A DNA stretch of 64,000 bases from an uncultured Paracoccaceae bacterium (GTDB lineage: Bacteria; Pseudomonadota; Alphaproteobacteria; Rhodobacterales; Rhodobacteraceae), in the NCBI GenBank assembly GCA_947492825.1, contig CANLNT010000001.1, positions 124,001-188,000 on the forward strand. Direction: 5' to 3'. Below the pieces are notes generated by a model. That model had not been told where the DNA came from and searched no databases. It worked only from the letters and a program-made list of their open reading frames with translations. Position 1 is the first letter of the stretch. Every line of letters starts with the position of its first letter. The translations under genes and the position numbers were made by a program. Below, piece after piece: positions 42,256 to 50,978 of the stretch.

Positions 42256-42899
42256 CCGAAGAAACCCGCGCCCGTGAGGACATTTGCCGGATCGCAAAGT
42301 CCATGTTTGACCGTGGGCTGACCTGCGGTTCATCGGGCAACATCAGCGTGCGCTTGTCAGACGGCAATGTGCTGGTCACGCCCACAGGCAGCGCGATGGG
42401 GTTTCTTGATCCTGCGCAGATCAGCTTGTTGAGCGCCGAAATGCGCCATTTGTCTGGCGATGCACCCACAAAAGAGGTTCCGCTGCACAGTGCATTCTAC
42501 GAGACGCGCGCGCAGACCGGGGCGGTTGTGCATCTGCATTCCAGCCATTCCGTTGCCCTGTCGATGATGCCCGACGTGGACCCCGACAATGTGATCCCGC
42601 CTTTGACACCATATGCGGTTATGCGCCTGGGCAAAGTGAAGTTGCTGCCGTTTTTCCTGCCCGGTGATCCGGGGATGGGGGATGCGGTACGTGGGCTTGC
42701 GGGCAAGCGGTCTGCTGTGCTGTTGGCCAATCACGGGCCAGTTGTTGCGGGCAAGGACCTGTGGGCCGCTGCCTTTGCTACCGAAGAGCTGGAAGAGACC
42801 GCCAAGCTGGCGCTGCTGACGCGCGGCATTCCGATTAACGCTCTGACGCCGACACAGGTCGAAATGGTCGTGGACAAGTTCAACGTCGACTGGGACTAG
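42252..42899 (+). CDS. otnC: Class II aldolase family, 3-oxo-tetronate 4-phosphate decarboxylase
   Basis: A 215-residue zinc-dependent aldolase-fold enzyme. The phosphate-binding GLTCGSSGNISVRL (about 22-35), TPTGSAMG, the zinc ligands HLHSSHSVA near 96-101 and NHGPVVAG near 160 are present. In the otnK-otnC pathway this enzyme decarboxylates 3-oxo-tetronate 4-phosphate to dihydroxyacetone phosphate. The start is TTG at 42252, overlapping the kinase stop as TTGA. Its TAG stop at 42897 shares the palindrome CTAG with the stop of the convergent gene. Confidence 0.88.
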   Translation: MTEETRAREDICRIAKSMFDRGLTCGSSGNISVRLSDGNVLVTPTGSAMGFLDPAQISLLSAEMRHLSGDAPTKEVPLHSAFYETRAQTGAVVHLHSSHSVALSMMPDVDPDNVIPPLTPYAVMRLGKVKLLPFFLPGDPGMGDAVRGLAGKRSAVLLANHGPVVAGKDLWAAAFATEELEETAKLALLTRGIPINALTPTQVEMVVDKFNVDWD

Positions 42900-43843
42900 G
42901 CCAGACCTGCGCATTCCGGCACGGGTGTCTTGACGTTGCCAGTCTCTTGATGTTGCAGCAGGTTGTCGATTGCCAATCCCCCCATTGCGGCGCGGGTTTC
43001 ATGGGTGCCGCTGCCCACATGCGGCAATAACAGGGTGTTGGGCAAATCGCGCAGGGCTTGCGGAACGCGGGGTTCGTCCTCAAAAACGTCAAGGCCAGCC
43101 CAACCCAGCCGCCCCGACTGAAGGGCGGCGATCAAAGCGGTTTCATCGACGACAGACCCGCGCCCGACATTGATCAGCGTGCCCTGCGGGCCGAGGGCGT
43201 CAATGACTTGCGCATTCACCAGTTTTTCGGTCGCAGCACCGCCCGGTGTGATGCAGATCAGCGCGTCGCATTCAGCGGCCATCGCTGTCAGATCGTCGTA
43301 ATAGCGGTAGGGGACATCTTTGGCGGACCGGGCGTGGTAAAGGATTGTCGGCGACCAAGGGGCGAGCTTTGCCGCGATGGTCTGACCGATGCGACCCAGC
43401 CCCAGGATGCCGATGGTTTGATTGTCTACAGAGCGGGTCAACGGGGCGTTGCCCTGTTTTTCCCATGTGCCGCTGCGCAGATAGGCATCATCGCGCAGCA
43501 CTTCGCGGTAGCAGCCAAGCAGCAAAAGGATCGCCGTTGTCGCGACCTCTTGGTTCAGCACGTCTGGCGTATGGGTCACCATGATCCCACGCGCTGCGGC
43601 CGCGTCTGCATCAATGGCGTCATAACCAACCCCGTAGCACGAAACCATCTTCAGGTTCGGCAGCGCATCCATCACCGCGGGTTTCAGGCCCAGATGCCCA
43701 TCGGTCATCACATGGGTGATATGGTCACCGTTCGCGGCCAGCCAATCCGCATCAAGATCCGCCCAGTGGTGGACGGTAAAGGCGGCCTCCATCCGTGACA
43801 TCATGATGGATGTGACCGGGCAGATCAGGAGCAGGTCAGACAT
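42896..43843 (-). CDS. D-2-hydroxyacid dehydrogenase (glyoxylate/hydroxypyruvate reductase type)
   Basis: A 315-residue NAD(P)-dependent dehydrogenase. The cofactor loop TIGILGLGRIGQTIA, catalytic Arg in INVGRGSVVDE, Glu in FEDEPRVP and His in LLPHVGSG are all conserved. GhrB-like enzymes reduce glyoxylate, hydroxypyruvate or 2-keto sugar acids. The ATG at 43843 overlaps the upstream hydrolase gene by eight bases and begins the domain directly. It is the last gene of a three-gene minus-strand operon and may reduce the 2-oxo product of that pathway. Confidence 0.9.
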   Translation of the reverse strand: MSDLLLICPVTSIMMSRMEAAFTVHHWADLDADWLAANGDHITHVMTDGHLGLKPAVMDALPNLKMVSCYGVGYDAIDADAAAARGIMVTHTPDVLNQEVATTAILLLLGCYREVLRDDAYLRSGTWEKQGNAPLTRSVDNQTIGILGLGRIGQTIAAKLAPWSPTILYHARSAKDVPYRYYDDLTAMAAECDALICITPGGAATEKLVNAQVIDALGPQGTLINVGRGSVVDETALIAALQSGRLGWAGLDVFEDEPRVPQALRDLPNTLLLPHVGSGTHETRAAMGGLAIDNLLQHQETGNVKTPVPECAGLA

Positions 43844-44681
43844 CTTGCCGGACCGTCTGGCGTTGGGTGCCAAGACCCGCAATGTGCAATTCCATCACGT
43901 CACCAACGCGCAGGAACACCGGGTCGGGTTTGATCCCCATGCCCACTCCCGGCGGCGTGCCGGTGGTGATGACATCGCCGGGGTGCAAGGTCATCAGGCT
44001 ACTGAGGTGCGCGATGATCTGGGCCACTGTGAAAATCATGGTGCTGGTATTCCCGGTTTGCATCCGCTGGCCGTTCACATCCAACGTCATGTCCAGATTT
44101 TGGGGGTCAGGCACTTCGTCGCGGGTCACCAGCCAGGGGCCGGTTGGCCCGAAGGTGTCGCAAGACTTTCCTTTGGTCCACTGGCCGGTCAGCTGGGTCT
44201 GAAAGTGCCGTTCGCTGACGTCGTTGACGATGCAATAGCCTGCGACATGGTTCAGCGCATCCGCCTCTGAGACGTATTTGGCTGCCTTGCCGATGACGAC
44301 GCCCAACTCGACCTCCCAATCGGTTTTCTGCGAACCGCGCGGCATGACCACGTCATCATGGGCGCCGACAATGGCAGAGTTGGCCTTGAAGAACAGGATC
44401 GGGTGTTCGGGGATCGCGGCCCCGGTTTCAGCAGCGTGGTCGGAATAGTTGAGCCCGATGCAAAGGAATTTGCCGATCCCACCAACACATGGGCCCAGCC
44501 GCGGCGCGCCAGCGACAGCGGGCAAATCAGTAGGGTCAAGGGCTGCCAAGCGGGCCAAGGTGGCATCGTCCAGTATGGCGCCAGTGATGTCATCAACATG
44601 GGCCGAAAGATCGCGTAACGTTTCGCCATCCATCAGGCCGGGTTTTTCGGCACCTGGTTCACCGTAGCGGACAAGTTTCAT
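43836..44681 (-). CDS. Fumarylacetoacetate-hydrolase family protein (2,4-diketo-3-deoxy sugar acid hydrolase type)
   Basis: A 281-residue C-C bond hydrolase. The catalytic core starts at FLCIGLNYSDHAAETGA (about 72-88); metal ligands are in DWEVELGVVIGK and YCIVNDVSER, and the lid GDVITTGTPPGVGMG is typical. Preceded by an SDR of the 2-keto-3-deoxy-fuconate dehydrogenase type, it most resembles enzymes that split 2,4-diketo-3-deoxy-L-fuconate or -rhamnonate into pyruvate and lactate. Other FAH-family activities such as acylpyruvase cannot be excluded. The start ATG at 44681 begins MKLVRYGEPGAEKPGL. Confidence 0.87.
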   Translation of the reverse strand: MKLVRYGEPGAEKPGLMDGETLRDLSAHVDDITGAILDDATLARLAALDPTDLPAVAGAPRLGPCVGGIGKFLCIGLNYSDHAAETGAAIPEHPILFFKANSAIVGAHDDVVMPRGSQKTDWEVELGVVIGKAAKYVSEADALNHVAGYCIVNDVSERHFQTQLTGQWTKGKSCDTFGPTGPWLVTRDEVPDPQNLDMTLDVNGQRMQTGNTSTMIFTVAQIIAHLSSLMTLHPGDVITTGTPPGVGMGIKPDPVFLRVGDVMELHIAGLGTQRQTVRQDV

Positions 44682-44764
44682 TTTGTGGTCTTTCTTTAGA
44701 GGGCGGTCAGGGACGCGCCGTTACTGTCTTTGAAGCTGGGCGGCAGGCCCGGTGTTTGGGGCCG

Positions 44765-45511
44765 TTATTGGCCTGACCAGCCGCCATCGATCACATGGGC
44801 ATGTCCGGTGGTAAATGCGCTTTCGTCGCTGGCAAGATAGACCACAAGTGCTGCAATCTCTTCTGGTTTGGCCACACGACCCATGGGCTGGCGTTCGATA
44901 AATTGCTCTAGCGCTTTTTCGGCACTGCCCAGCTTTTCGCCAAGGGCCGCAACACGGTCATGCCAACTGGGCGATTCGACGGTGCCGGGACAGATGCAGT
45001 TACAGCGGATGCCTTTGGTGATGTAGTCGACGGCGACCGATTTGGTCAGCCCGACCACAGCCGCCTTTGTGGTGCCATAGGTAAACCGGTTGGGCACACC
45101 GATGACGCTCGACACTGCAGAGGACATGTTGATGATTGACCCTGTACCACGGTCGAGCATCCCCGGCAGTGCTGCACGGATCGTGCGCAGCATCGAGCGG
45201 ACGTTCAGGTCAAAGGCAAAATCCCATTCGTCGTCAGTCGTGTCCAAGATGGTGCCGTGGTGAACAAACCCCGCACAGTTGAACAGCACATCAGGTTTCG
45301 CCCGCGCCATGCCAGCGGCGACGCTGTCATCGTCCCGCACGTCCATCACAAAGGCCTCCATGCCATCCAGGTCACACAGCCCATCGGCGTTGATATCTGT
45401 GGCAAAGACCTGCGCACCTTCCGCCGCCATCGCTAAGGCGCTTGCCCGGCCAATGCCTTGCGCTGCTGCAGTCACCAAGACTCGTTTCCCAACCAACCGG
45501 CCTGTTGTCAT
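44765..45511 (-). CDS. SDR, 2-keto-3-deoxy-L-fuconate dehydrogenase type
   Basis: A 248-residue short-chain dehydrogenase. It has AAAQGIGRASALAMA at the cofactor site, an Asp (ATDIN) selecting NAD, NCAG, Ser in NMSSAVSS and Tyr-x3-Lys in FTYGTTKAA. The RCNCICPGTVESPSWHDR segment closely follows the pattern of 2-keto-3-deoxy-L-fuconate dehydrogenases and the related DHRS6. The ATG at 45511 is the start of the conserved domain. It is first in the operon with the FAH-family hydrolase, the two consecutive steps of the diketo-hydrolase route of deoxysugar acids. Confidence 0.87.
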   Translation of the reverse strand: MTTGRLVGKRVLVTAAAQGIGRASALAMAAEGAQVFATDINADGLCDLDGMEAFVMDVRDDDSVAAGMARAKPDVLFNCAGFVHHGTILDTTDDEWDFAFDLNVRSMLRTIRAALPGMLDRGTGSIINMSSAVSSVIGVPNRFTYGTTKAAVVGLTKSVAVDYITKGIRCNCICPGTVESPSWHDRVAALGEKLGSAEKALEQFIERQPMGRVAKPEEIAALVVYLASDESAFTTGHAHVIDGGWSGQ

Positions 45512-45647
45512 CGCGCGTCCCCCAATATTTGATCTTGGGCGCACTATTGGATGGCAGGCGGCGGATGTCGATACGGCGCGGACATTTCTGGCGGCGTTTG
45601 ATCAACAGGCTTTGTGGAACCGCGGGTGGTGCGCAAGGCCGATCTAA

Positions 45648-45692
45648 TTGCGAATGCTTCGCAAGTACATTGACTTTGCGAATGCTTCGCAA
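45648..45692 (+). promoter_or_regulatory. Two Mur/Fur-family operator copies upstream of sitA
   Basis: The 17-base dyad TTGCGAATGCTTCGCAA (seven-base arms, three-base centre) occurs twice without change, at 45648-45664 and 45676-45692, 28 bases centre to centre. The shape and sequence fit the Mur boxes of alphaproteobacterial manganese regulons. The second copy exactly fills the 17-base spacer between TTGACT (45670-45675) and TAACAG (45693-45698), so binding would exclude RNA polymerase. No Fur/Mur gene lies in the window. Confidence 0.8.
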
Positions 45693-45698
45693 TAACAG
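45670..45698 (+). promoter_or_regulatory. Promoter of sitABCD
   Basis: TTGACT and TAACAG are separated by 17 bases and would start transcription near 45705, about 48 bases before the sitA ATG. The spacer is the downstream Mur-like dyad. The 241-base gap between the SDR gene and sitA contains nothing else that I can support. Confidence 0.6.
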
Positions 45699-45752
45699 GA
45701 GGGTAAGAGGGCGTGCTCGATTAGCGAGCCGATTCGTGCGGAGAGCAAAGCC

Positions 45753-46709
45753 ATGACGATCACAAGAAGACTATTTTTGGCCGTGGTGACAGTTGTGACC
45801 ATGGCGCTGCCCGCGAGCTGGGCCGCAGCACAGGAACGTCTGACCGTTGTCGCCACGACCGGCATGATTGCAGATGCCGTGACCAATATCGGTGGCGATC
45901 TGGTTGACGTGCAGGCACTGATGGGTCCCGGTGTCGATCCGCACGCCTATCGCCAGACCCGCACGGATATCGTGGCCTTGGCCAAAGCTGATCTTGTGCT
46001 TTGGAACGGACTTTATCTGGAAGCGCAGATGGAAGATTTCCTGAATGAACTGGGCGAAGGCGGGAACGTGGTCGCGGTGGCAGAGGCGGTGCCGGAGAAC
46101 CTGCTGCTTGGGTCAGAAGACTATGAAGGTCGGTACGATCCACATCTTTGGATGAACCCAAACCTGTGGTCGCGTGTCGTCGTCAATGTACGCGATGCCA
46201 TGATCGACGTTGATCCAGAAAACGCAGATGCGTTCAGTGCGAATGCGGATGCCTATCTTGCGCAATTGGGTGATCTTGCCCGCTATACAAACGAGGTTTT
46301 GTCTACGGTTCCGGTTGAAAGCCGCGTTGTTTTGTCGGCCCATGATGCGTTCAACTATTTTGGCAACGCCTATGGCTTTGAAGTGGTCGGCATTCAGGGG
46401 ATTTCGACGGAGTCAGAAGCTGGACTTCAGCGGATTGGTGAGTTGGTCACGATGCTGGTCGAGAATGATATCCGCGCCGTATTCGTGGAATCCTCAGTCT
46501 CGGACAGGAATATCCAGGCACTGATCGAAGGGGCCGCGGCAGAGGGTCATGAGGTCGTCATCGGAGGCGAATTATTCTCGGACGCGATGGGCGAACCCGG
46601 CACTTACGAGGGCACCTATATCGGCATGATTGACCATAATGCGACGACGATATCGGCCGCATTGGGTGGCACATCGCCCGACGATGGCATGCAAGGTCTG
46701 CTGAACTGA
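45753..46709 (+). CDS. sitA: Manganese/iron ABC transporter substrate-binding protein
   Basis: A 318-residue cluster-A1 binding protein. A signal peptide (about 1-26) precedes [19 protein letters not shown]. The four metal ligands are recognisable: His in [10 protein letters not shown], His in YDPHLWMNP, Glu in VFVESSVS and Asp in GMIDHNA. A Glu/Asp rather than a third His, and the absence of a His-rich loop, favour manganese (SitA/MntC) over zinc (ZnuA). The ATG at 45753 follows GGAGAG. It leads the four-gene transcript under the paired Mur-like boxes. Confidence 0.92.
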   Translation: MTITRRLFLAVVTVVTMALPASWAAAQERLTVVATTGMIADAVTNIGGDLVDVQALMGPGVDPHAYRQTRTDIVALAKADLVLWNGLYLEAQMEDFLNELGEGGNVVAVAEAVPENLLLGSEDYEGRYDPHLWMNPNLWSRVVVNVRDAMIDVDPENADAFSANADAYLAQLGDLARYTNEVLSTVPVESRVVLSAHDAFNYFGNAYGFEVVGIQGISTESEAGLQRIGELVTMLVENDIRAVFVESSVSDRNIQALIEGAAAEGHEVVIGGELFSDAMGEPGTYEGTYIGMIDHNATTISAALGGTSPDDGMQGLLN

Positions 46710-47551
46710 TGGAGCCGTCAGTGAAACGTAACCAACCGCCCAAAATAATTGCCGAGGAAGGCCGGGTGACAGACCCGGCCTTGCATGCGTCTGCGATCCC
46801 TCTTTCAGTCAGAGGCGTCACAGTGTCCTACGGCGAAAAACCGGCTGTGTTCTCTGTGGATGCCACGTTTCCTGCGAATGCGATGTCGGCAATCATTGGA
46901 CCCAATGGCGCCGGCAAATCTACGCTTTTGAAGGCCGCACTTGGCGTGATCCCCCGGTTATCCGGGGAGGTGCATGTCTTCGGTCAACCCATCGAAGACG
47001 CGCGGGAACGCATTGCTTATGTCCCGCAACGCGCCAGCGTGGACTGGGATTTCCCGACCACCGTGATTGATGTCGTGCAGATGGGTCTTTACCGCAAGGT
47101 CGGCCTGCTGGGGCGGTTGTCCGGCCAGATGAAGTCGCGCGCGCTTGATTGTCTGGAACGGGTCGGCATGGCTGATTTTGCGCAGCGCCAGATCGGGCAG
47201 CTTTCGGGCGGCCAGCAACAGCGGGTGTTTCTGGCCCGTGCGCTGGCACAGGATGCTGATCTTTACCTGCTGGATGAACCCTTTGCTGGTGTGGATGCCG
47301 CGACCGAGCGCGCGATCATCGACGTGCTGAAGTTGCTGAAAGCCGACGGCAAGGCCGTGGTCGCGGTCCACCATGACCTTTCCACGGTGCGCGATTACTT
47401 TGATCATGTGTTCCTGATCAACGTGCGGCGCATAGCGGAAGGCCCGGTTTCAACCGCATTCACGACGGAGAACTTACAGGCGACTTACGGTGGTCGTCTT
47501 GCGGCCACACATCTGGACGAGCTGTCCACCGCGGCGGGGACGCCTGAGTGA
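46709..47551 (+). CDS. sitB: Manganese/iron ABC transporter ATPase
   Basis: A 280-residue ATPase with Walker [10 protein letters not shown], signature LSGGQQQRV, Walker [13 protein letters not shown] and H-loop VHHDLST. A short 35-residue N-terminal extension rich in charged residues precedes the fold. The ATG at 46709 shares one base with the sitA stop, and the stop overlaps the next start. It drives import through SitC and SitD. Confidence 0.93.
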   Translation: MEPSVKRNQPPKIIAEEGRVTDPALHASAIPLSVRGVTVSYGEKPAVFSVDATFPANAMSAIIGPNGAGKSTLLKAALGVIPRLSGEVHVFGQPIEDARERIAYVPQRASVDWDFPTTVIDVVQMGLYRKVGLLGRLSGQMKSRALDCLERVGMADFAQRQIGQLSGGQQQRVFLARALAQDADLYLLDEPFAGVDAATERAIIDVLKLLKADGKAVVAVHHDLSTVRDYFDHVFLINVRRIAEGPVSTAFTTENLQATYGGRLAATHLDELSTAAGTPE

Positions 47552-48762
47552 ACCTGTTCTTCGAAGCCCTGCTTTTGCAAGCGGGATATAACGCCGCGCT
47601 GGTTGCCATTGGTGCGGCACTTCTGGGTTTTGCGGCCGGATCGTCGGGGACGTTCCTGTTCCTGCGCAAACGCGCGCTTGTCTCTGATGCGGTTGCCCAC
47701 GCAACACTGCCCGGTGTTGGTATCGCGTTTATCGTCATGATCGGCCTGGGTGGCGACGGCCGCAGTCTGATTGGTCTTTTGCTGGGCTCAGCCATCACGG
47801 CATGGATCGGGCTATTGTTGATCGAATGGATTGTCCGGCACACCCGTCTGGCGGAAGATGCGGCCATTGGTGCGGTCCTTGGGGTCTTTTTCGGCGTCGG
47901 TATCGTTCTTCTCACGATTATCCAGAGTATGAGCGCCGGACGACAGGCCGGGCTGGAAGGTTTCTTGCTTGGCTCAACCGCTGGCATGCTATTCCAAGAC
48001 GCTGTTGTCATTGCTATTGGAGGTTCGATTGCGGTGCTGGCGACATGGCTGATGCGCCGCCCGATGACGCTGGTGGCGTTTGACAGCGATTATGCTGCCG
48101 CCATGGGCTATGATGTGCGCCGCATCGACCTTTTGATGATGGGTCTAGTGATGGGTGTAACCGTAATCGGTCTTAAGCTCGTTGGGCTGATCCTGATTGT
48201 CGCGATGTTGATCATCCCTGCCGTCACAGCGCGCTTTTGGACTGAACGGTCGGGCAATGTGATCTGGATCGCGGGTGTCGTAGGCGGGGCGTCGGGATAT
48301 CTGGGGGCTGTCATCTCTGCCTCTGCGCCCGCATTGCCAACTGGGCCAATTATCGTGCTTGTGGCGGCCGCGGTTTTTGTCTTTTCGCTGCTCTTTGCGC
48401 CCGTACGCGGTGTGTTGGCGGCGGTCATCCGGCATCGGCAGTTTCAGGCGCGCGTCCACCGCCGTCAGGGGTTACTGGCGCTGGCCGCGCAGCATCCGAT
48501 CCGAGAGGCCTACACGTTGCGCCTGTTGCGCCGCGAGGGGTTGGTGCGTGCCGATGGTGTTCCGACCGAAACGGGGCGCGCGCAGGCCGCCAAGATCGCG
48601 CGGGACGAACGACGCTGGGACGTCGCGCGCGAAGTGCATCAGGATGCTGGGCTGACAGGCCGGTATGATGGCCTGACCCCGATCGAGGATGTATTCACGG
48701 CTGATGAAATCGCCGATTTTGATCGCAGGCTTGGCGGGCCTGTTGCCTTAGGTGGTACATGA
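47548..48762 (+). CDS. sitC: Manganese/iron ABC permease with C-terminal DtxR/MntR-like extension
   Basis: A 404-residue protein. Residues 1-290 form an ABC-3 permease with eight or nine helices ([28 protein letters not shown] is the family signature). The last 115 residues are soluble and resemble the wing and dimerisation part of a DtxR/MntR regulator: [33 protein letters not shown] (two stretches) then [18 protein letters not shown] real DNA-reading helix is not obvious. Such permease-repressor fusions occur in several bacteria; the tail may sense cytosolic metal and gate transport. The start is GTG, overlapping the sitB stop as GTGA. Confidence 0.88.
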   Translation: MNLFFEALLLQAGYNAALVAIGAALLGFAAGSSGTFLFLRKRALVSDAVAHATLPGVGIAFIVMIGLGGDGRSLIGLLLGSAITAWIGLLLIEWIVRHTRLAEDAAIGAVLGVFFGVGIVLLTIIQSMSAGRQAGLEGFLLGSTAGMLFQDAVVIAIGGSIAVLATWLMRRPMTLVAFDSDYAAAMGYDVRRIDLLMMGLVMGVTVIGLKLVGLILIVAMLIIPAVTARFWTERSGNVIWIAGVVGGASGYLGAVISASAPALPTGPIIVLVAAAVFVFSLLFAPVRGVLAAVIRHRQFQARVHRRQGLLALAAQHPIREAYTLRLLRREGLVRADGVPTETGRAQAAKIARDERRWDVAREVHQDAGLTGRYDGLTPIEDVFTADEIADFDRRLGGPVALGGT

Positions 48763-49694
48763 TGGGCGCTGATTTCGTTCAATTCTCGCTGACACCGATC
48801 CTGATCGGCGTGTTTTCCGCCATCGCCTGTGCATTGCCCGGCAACTTTCTGATCCTGCGGCGTCAAGCCCTGATCGGAGATGCGATCAGCCATGTTGTGC
48901 TGCCTGGCATCGTCGTGGCGTTTCTTGTCACTGGCGTGATCTCTGCCATTCCCATGCTGCTTGGTGCTGCCGGGGCGGCTGTTGTCGCTGTCATCCTGAT
49001 CGAAGCGGTCAAACGTCTGGGCAAGATTGAACCGGGGGCGGCTATGGGTGTGGTTTTCACCTCGATGTTTGCAGCAGGCGTTCTGATCCTAGAGCAAACC
49101 GACACCAGCCAAGTCCATATTGACGTAGAACACGCGCTGATGGGAAATCTGGAATCCCTCATCTGGTTTCGCGCCGAAGGTTGGCGGTCACTGCTTGATC
49201 CGGTGGCACTGGCCACCCTACCCGTAGAGCTGCCGCGGATCGCATTCGTCTGCGCTATTGTCATCGCCCTGACGGTGGTTTTCTGGCGCTGGCTTAAGAT
49301 TGCAACGTTTGACGAAGGCTTTGCAGAAGCTCTTGGCATTCCGGCCTCGGCACTCGGGTTTGGGCTTGTCGTGACGGCGGCCGTCGCAGCCGTAGCCGCT
49401 TTTGATGCGGTGGGTTCCATCATCGTGATTGCAATGTTCATCTGCCCGCCTGCGGCGGCACGTCTGATGACGAATTCGCTGGGGCATCAGGTCTGGTGGT
49501 CTGTGGCCTTTGCAACGCTTTCGGCCATCTTGGGATACGTCTTTGCGGGATACGGCCCGCTCTGGTTTGGTGCGACGAACGCCGTCAGTGCTGCGGGCAT
49601 GATCGCTGCGGTCTCGGGGGTCATCCTTGGTCTTGCTTGCCTCTTTGGGCCCCATCGAAGCCGCGTTGGTATGGGCAAGGAAGAAGCAGCCTAG
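48759..49694 (+). CDS. sitD: Manganese/iron ABC permease
   Basis: A 311-residue ABC-3 family permease with about eight helices. The PGNFLILRRQALIGDAISHVVLPG segment (residues about 25-50) is the family signature, and GSIIVIAMFICPPAAARL matches the pore region. It pairs with SitC. The ATG at 48759 overlaps the sitC stop; a second ATG one codon later is equally possible. It closes the operon, and the next gene is convergent 64 bases on. Confidence 0.93.
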   Translation: MMGADFVQFSLTPILIGVFSAIACALPGNFLILRRQALIGDAISHVVLPGIVVAFLVTGVISAIPMLLGAAGAAVVAVILIEAVKRLGKIEPGAAMGVVFTSMFAAGVLILEQTDTSQVHIDVEHALMGNLESLIWFRAEGWRSLLDPVALATLPVELPRIAFVCAIVIALTVVFWRWLKIATFDEGFAEALGIPASALGFGLVVTAAVAAVAAFDAVGSIIVIAMFICPPAAARLMTNSLGHQVWWSVAFATLSAILGYVFAGYGPLWFGATNAVSAAGMIAAVSGVILGLACLFGPHRSRVGMGKEEAA

Positions 49695-49758
49695 ATTGCC
49701 ATGCCTTAGCGCGGCGTTTCGAATTGCGCGGGTATGGTTCGGCTTCGTACTCGTCGTG

Positions 49759-50253
49759 TCAGGTGTTCTCGGCCTGCAACGTAGCAAGGATCTTGATCAA
49801 TATGTTATCCAACATGTCCAACTCGTGCTGTGACAATGCTGAAAAGATGTCTTTTTCTGCTTCCAGCGCACTTGGCAATGTTGCAGCGATGATTTCGGCG
49901 CCGTGATCTGTCAAGTTGACCAAGACCCGTCGTTTATCATCCGGATCCTGCCTGACACTGACCAGACCCAAATCTGACAACCGAGTTTGGGCCCGGCTGA
50001 CACGAGCCGGGTCCATCGCCGTGTGAGACACGAGAAACTGTGACGACACCGGCGCATGATAAGACAAGGTCGCGAGGATGCGCCATTCTGGAATGTGAAG
50101 GCTGAAATCCTTCTCGATGATCTTTGCAATCTTCTGGCTGACCTGATTGGCCACCACGGCCAACTGAAACGGCAGGAATTCATCCAACCGGATTTGCGTG
50201 TCATCTTTTGGTTTTGATTGCTGTTGCACCGGTGATTCTTGCCTGTTGTCCAT
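49759..50253 (-). CDS. MarR family transcriptional regulator
   Basis: A 164-residue regulator with a helical dimerisation region and a winged helix (about 60-120): IPEWRILATLSYHAPVSSQFLVSHTAMDPARVSRAQTRL (two stretches) and the wing RQDPDDKRRVLVNLT. The ATG at 50253 shares a base with the stop of the HAD gene (TGATG). It is the tenth and last gene of the operon that starts at 60040, so it is likely the operon's own regulator and should respond to its substrate or an intermediate. The dyad near 60075 is a candidate target. Confidence 0.9.
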   Translation of the reverse strand: MDNRQESPVQQQSKPKDDTQIRLDEFLPFQLAVVANQVSQKIAKIIEKDFSLHIPEWRILATLSYHAPVSSQFLVSHTAMDPARVSRAQTRLSDLGLVSVRQDPDDKRRVLVNLTDHGAEIIAATLPSALEAEKDIFSALSQHELDMLDNILIKILATLQAENT

Positions 50254-50978
50254 CAACTTGCTTTTGATCGGATCGTTTCATTTGGTCTTTCCGCGAGATG
50301 CAAATACCTACCGTATTGCGCCTCGATATCCAAGAGGCGGGCCGCTTGACCAAAGGACGCCTTAGGCCTGCTCACATCGAATTGCACCGCTTTAAGGCCT
50401 GCATCCTGCGCACCAGTCACATTGCGTGGCTGATCATCGACAAAGACGATATCATCAGCGGTTGTCTTGAACGCCTGCACCGCGCCTTGATAGGCCAATG
50501 GGTCAGGCTTGAGCGGGCCACCAAAGGATGCATCAATCACGTCATCCATCTCTTCAAAAATTGGCAATTCCGCGCGCCAGTTGTCGCCAAAAAACAGCGC
50601 CAGTTCATTGGACAGGATGCCAACGCGATTGCCGTTCTGTTTTGCAGCGCGCACCAAGGCCAGAGCCTCGGGCCGGGTAATTGCATCTGCGGTCATGCCT
50701 TCACGGGCGCGGCGCAAAAGGTCGGAAGGTTGCCAGTCAGGCTCTCCGATCAGTGCGCCCACTTCAGCGGCCCGCTGTTCCCAATAGTTTCGTTCAGTGA
50801 TCTTGTCTGCGATCATGTCGCGCCAAAGCGGGTCTGTTGACGGATCGATTGGTCCGAGCCACGTGAGCGTGCCAGGTGCGAGGCCCAGCACATTTTCCGT
50901 GTGGTCATGGGTTTCAAAGATCGTTTTTGAAATGACCGCGCCAAAATCAAGAAGCAATAGGGTGGGGGAGGGGCTCAT
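50253..50978 (-). CDS. HAD family hydrolase
   Basis: A 241-residue haloacid-dehalogenase-type phosphatase. Motif I is altered: LLLLDFGAVI has the nucleophile Asp but Gly where phosphatases usually have the second Asp (DxD), motif II is GILSNE, the Lys is in GGPLKPDPLAY and motif IV is VFVDDQPRN. This D-x-G form occurs in sugar-phosphatase-like and haloacid-type members. It overlaps the phosphohistidine-protein gene by four bases, so it may hydrolyse the phosphorylated product of that system. The ATG at 50978 starts the domain directly. Confidence 0.85.
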   Translation of the reverse strand: MSPSPTLLLLDFGAVISKTIFETHDHTENVLGLAPGTLTWLGPIDPSTDPLWRDMIADKITERNYWEQRAAEVGALIGEPDWQPSDLLRRAREGMTADAITRPEALALVRAAKQNGNRVGILSNELALFFGDNWRAELPIFEEMDDVIDASFGGPLKPDPLAYQGAVQAFKTTADDIVFVDDQPRNVTGAQDAGLKAVQFDVSRPKASFGQAARLLDIEAQYGRYLHLAERPNETIRSKAS

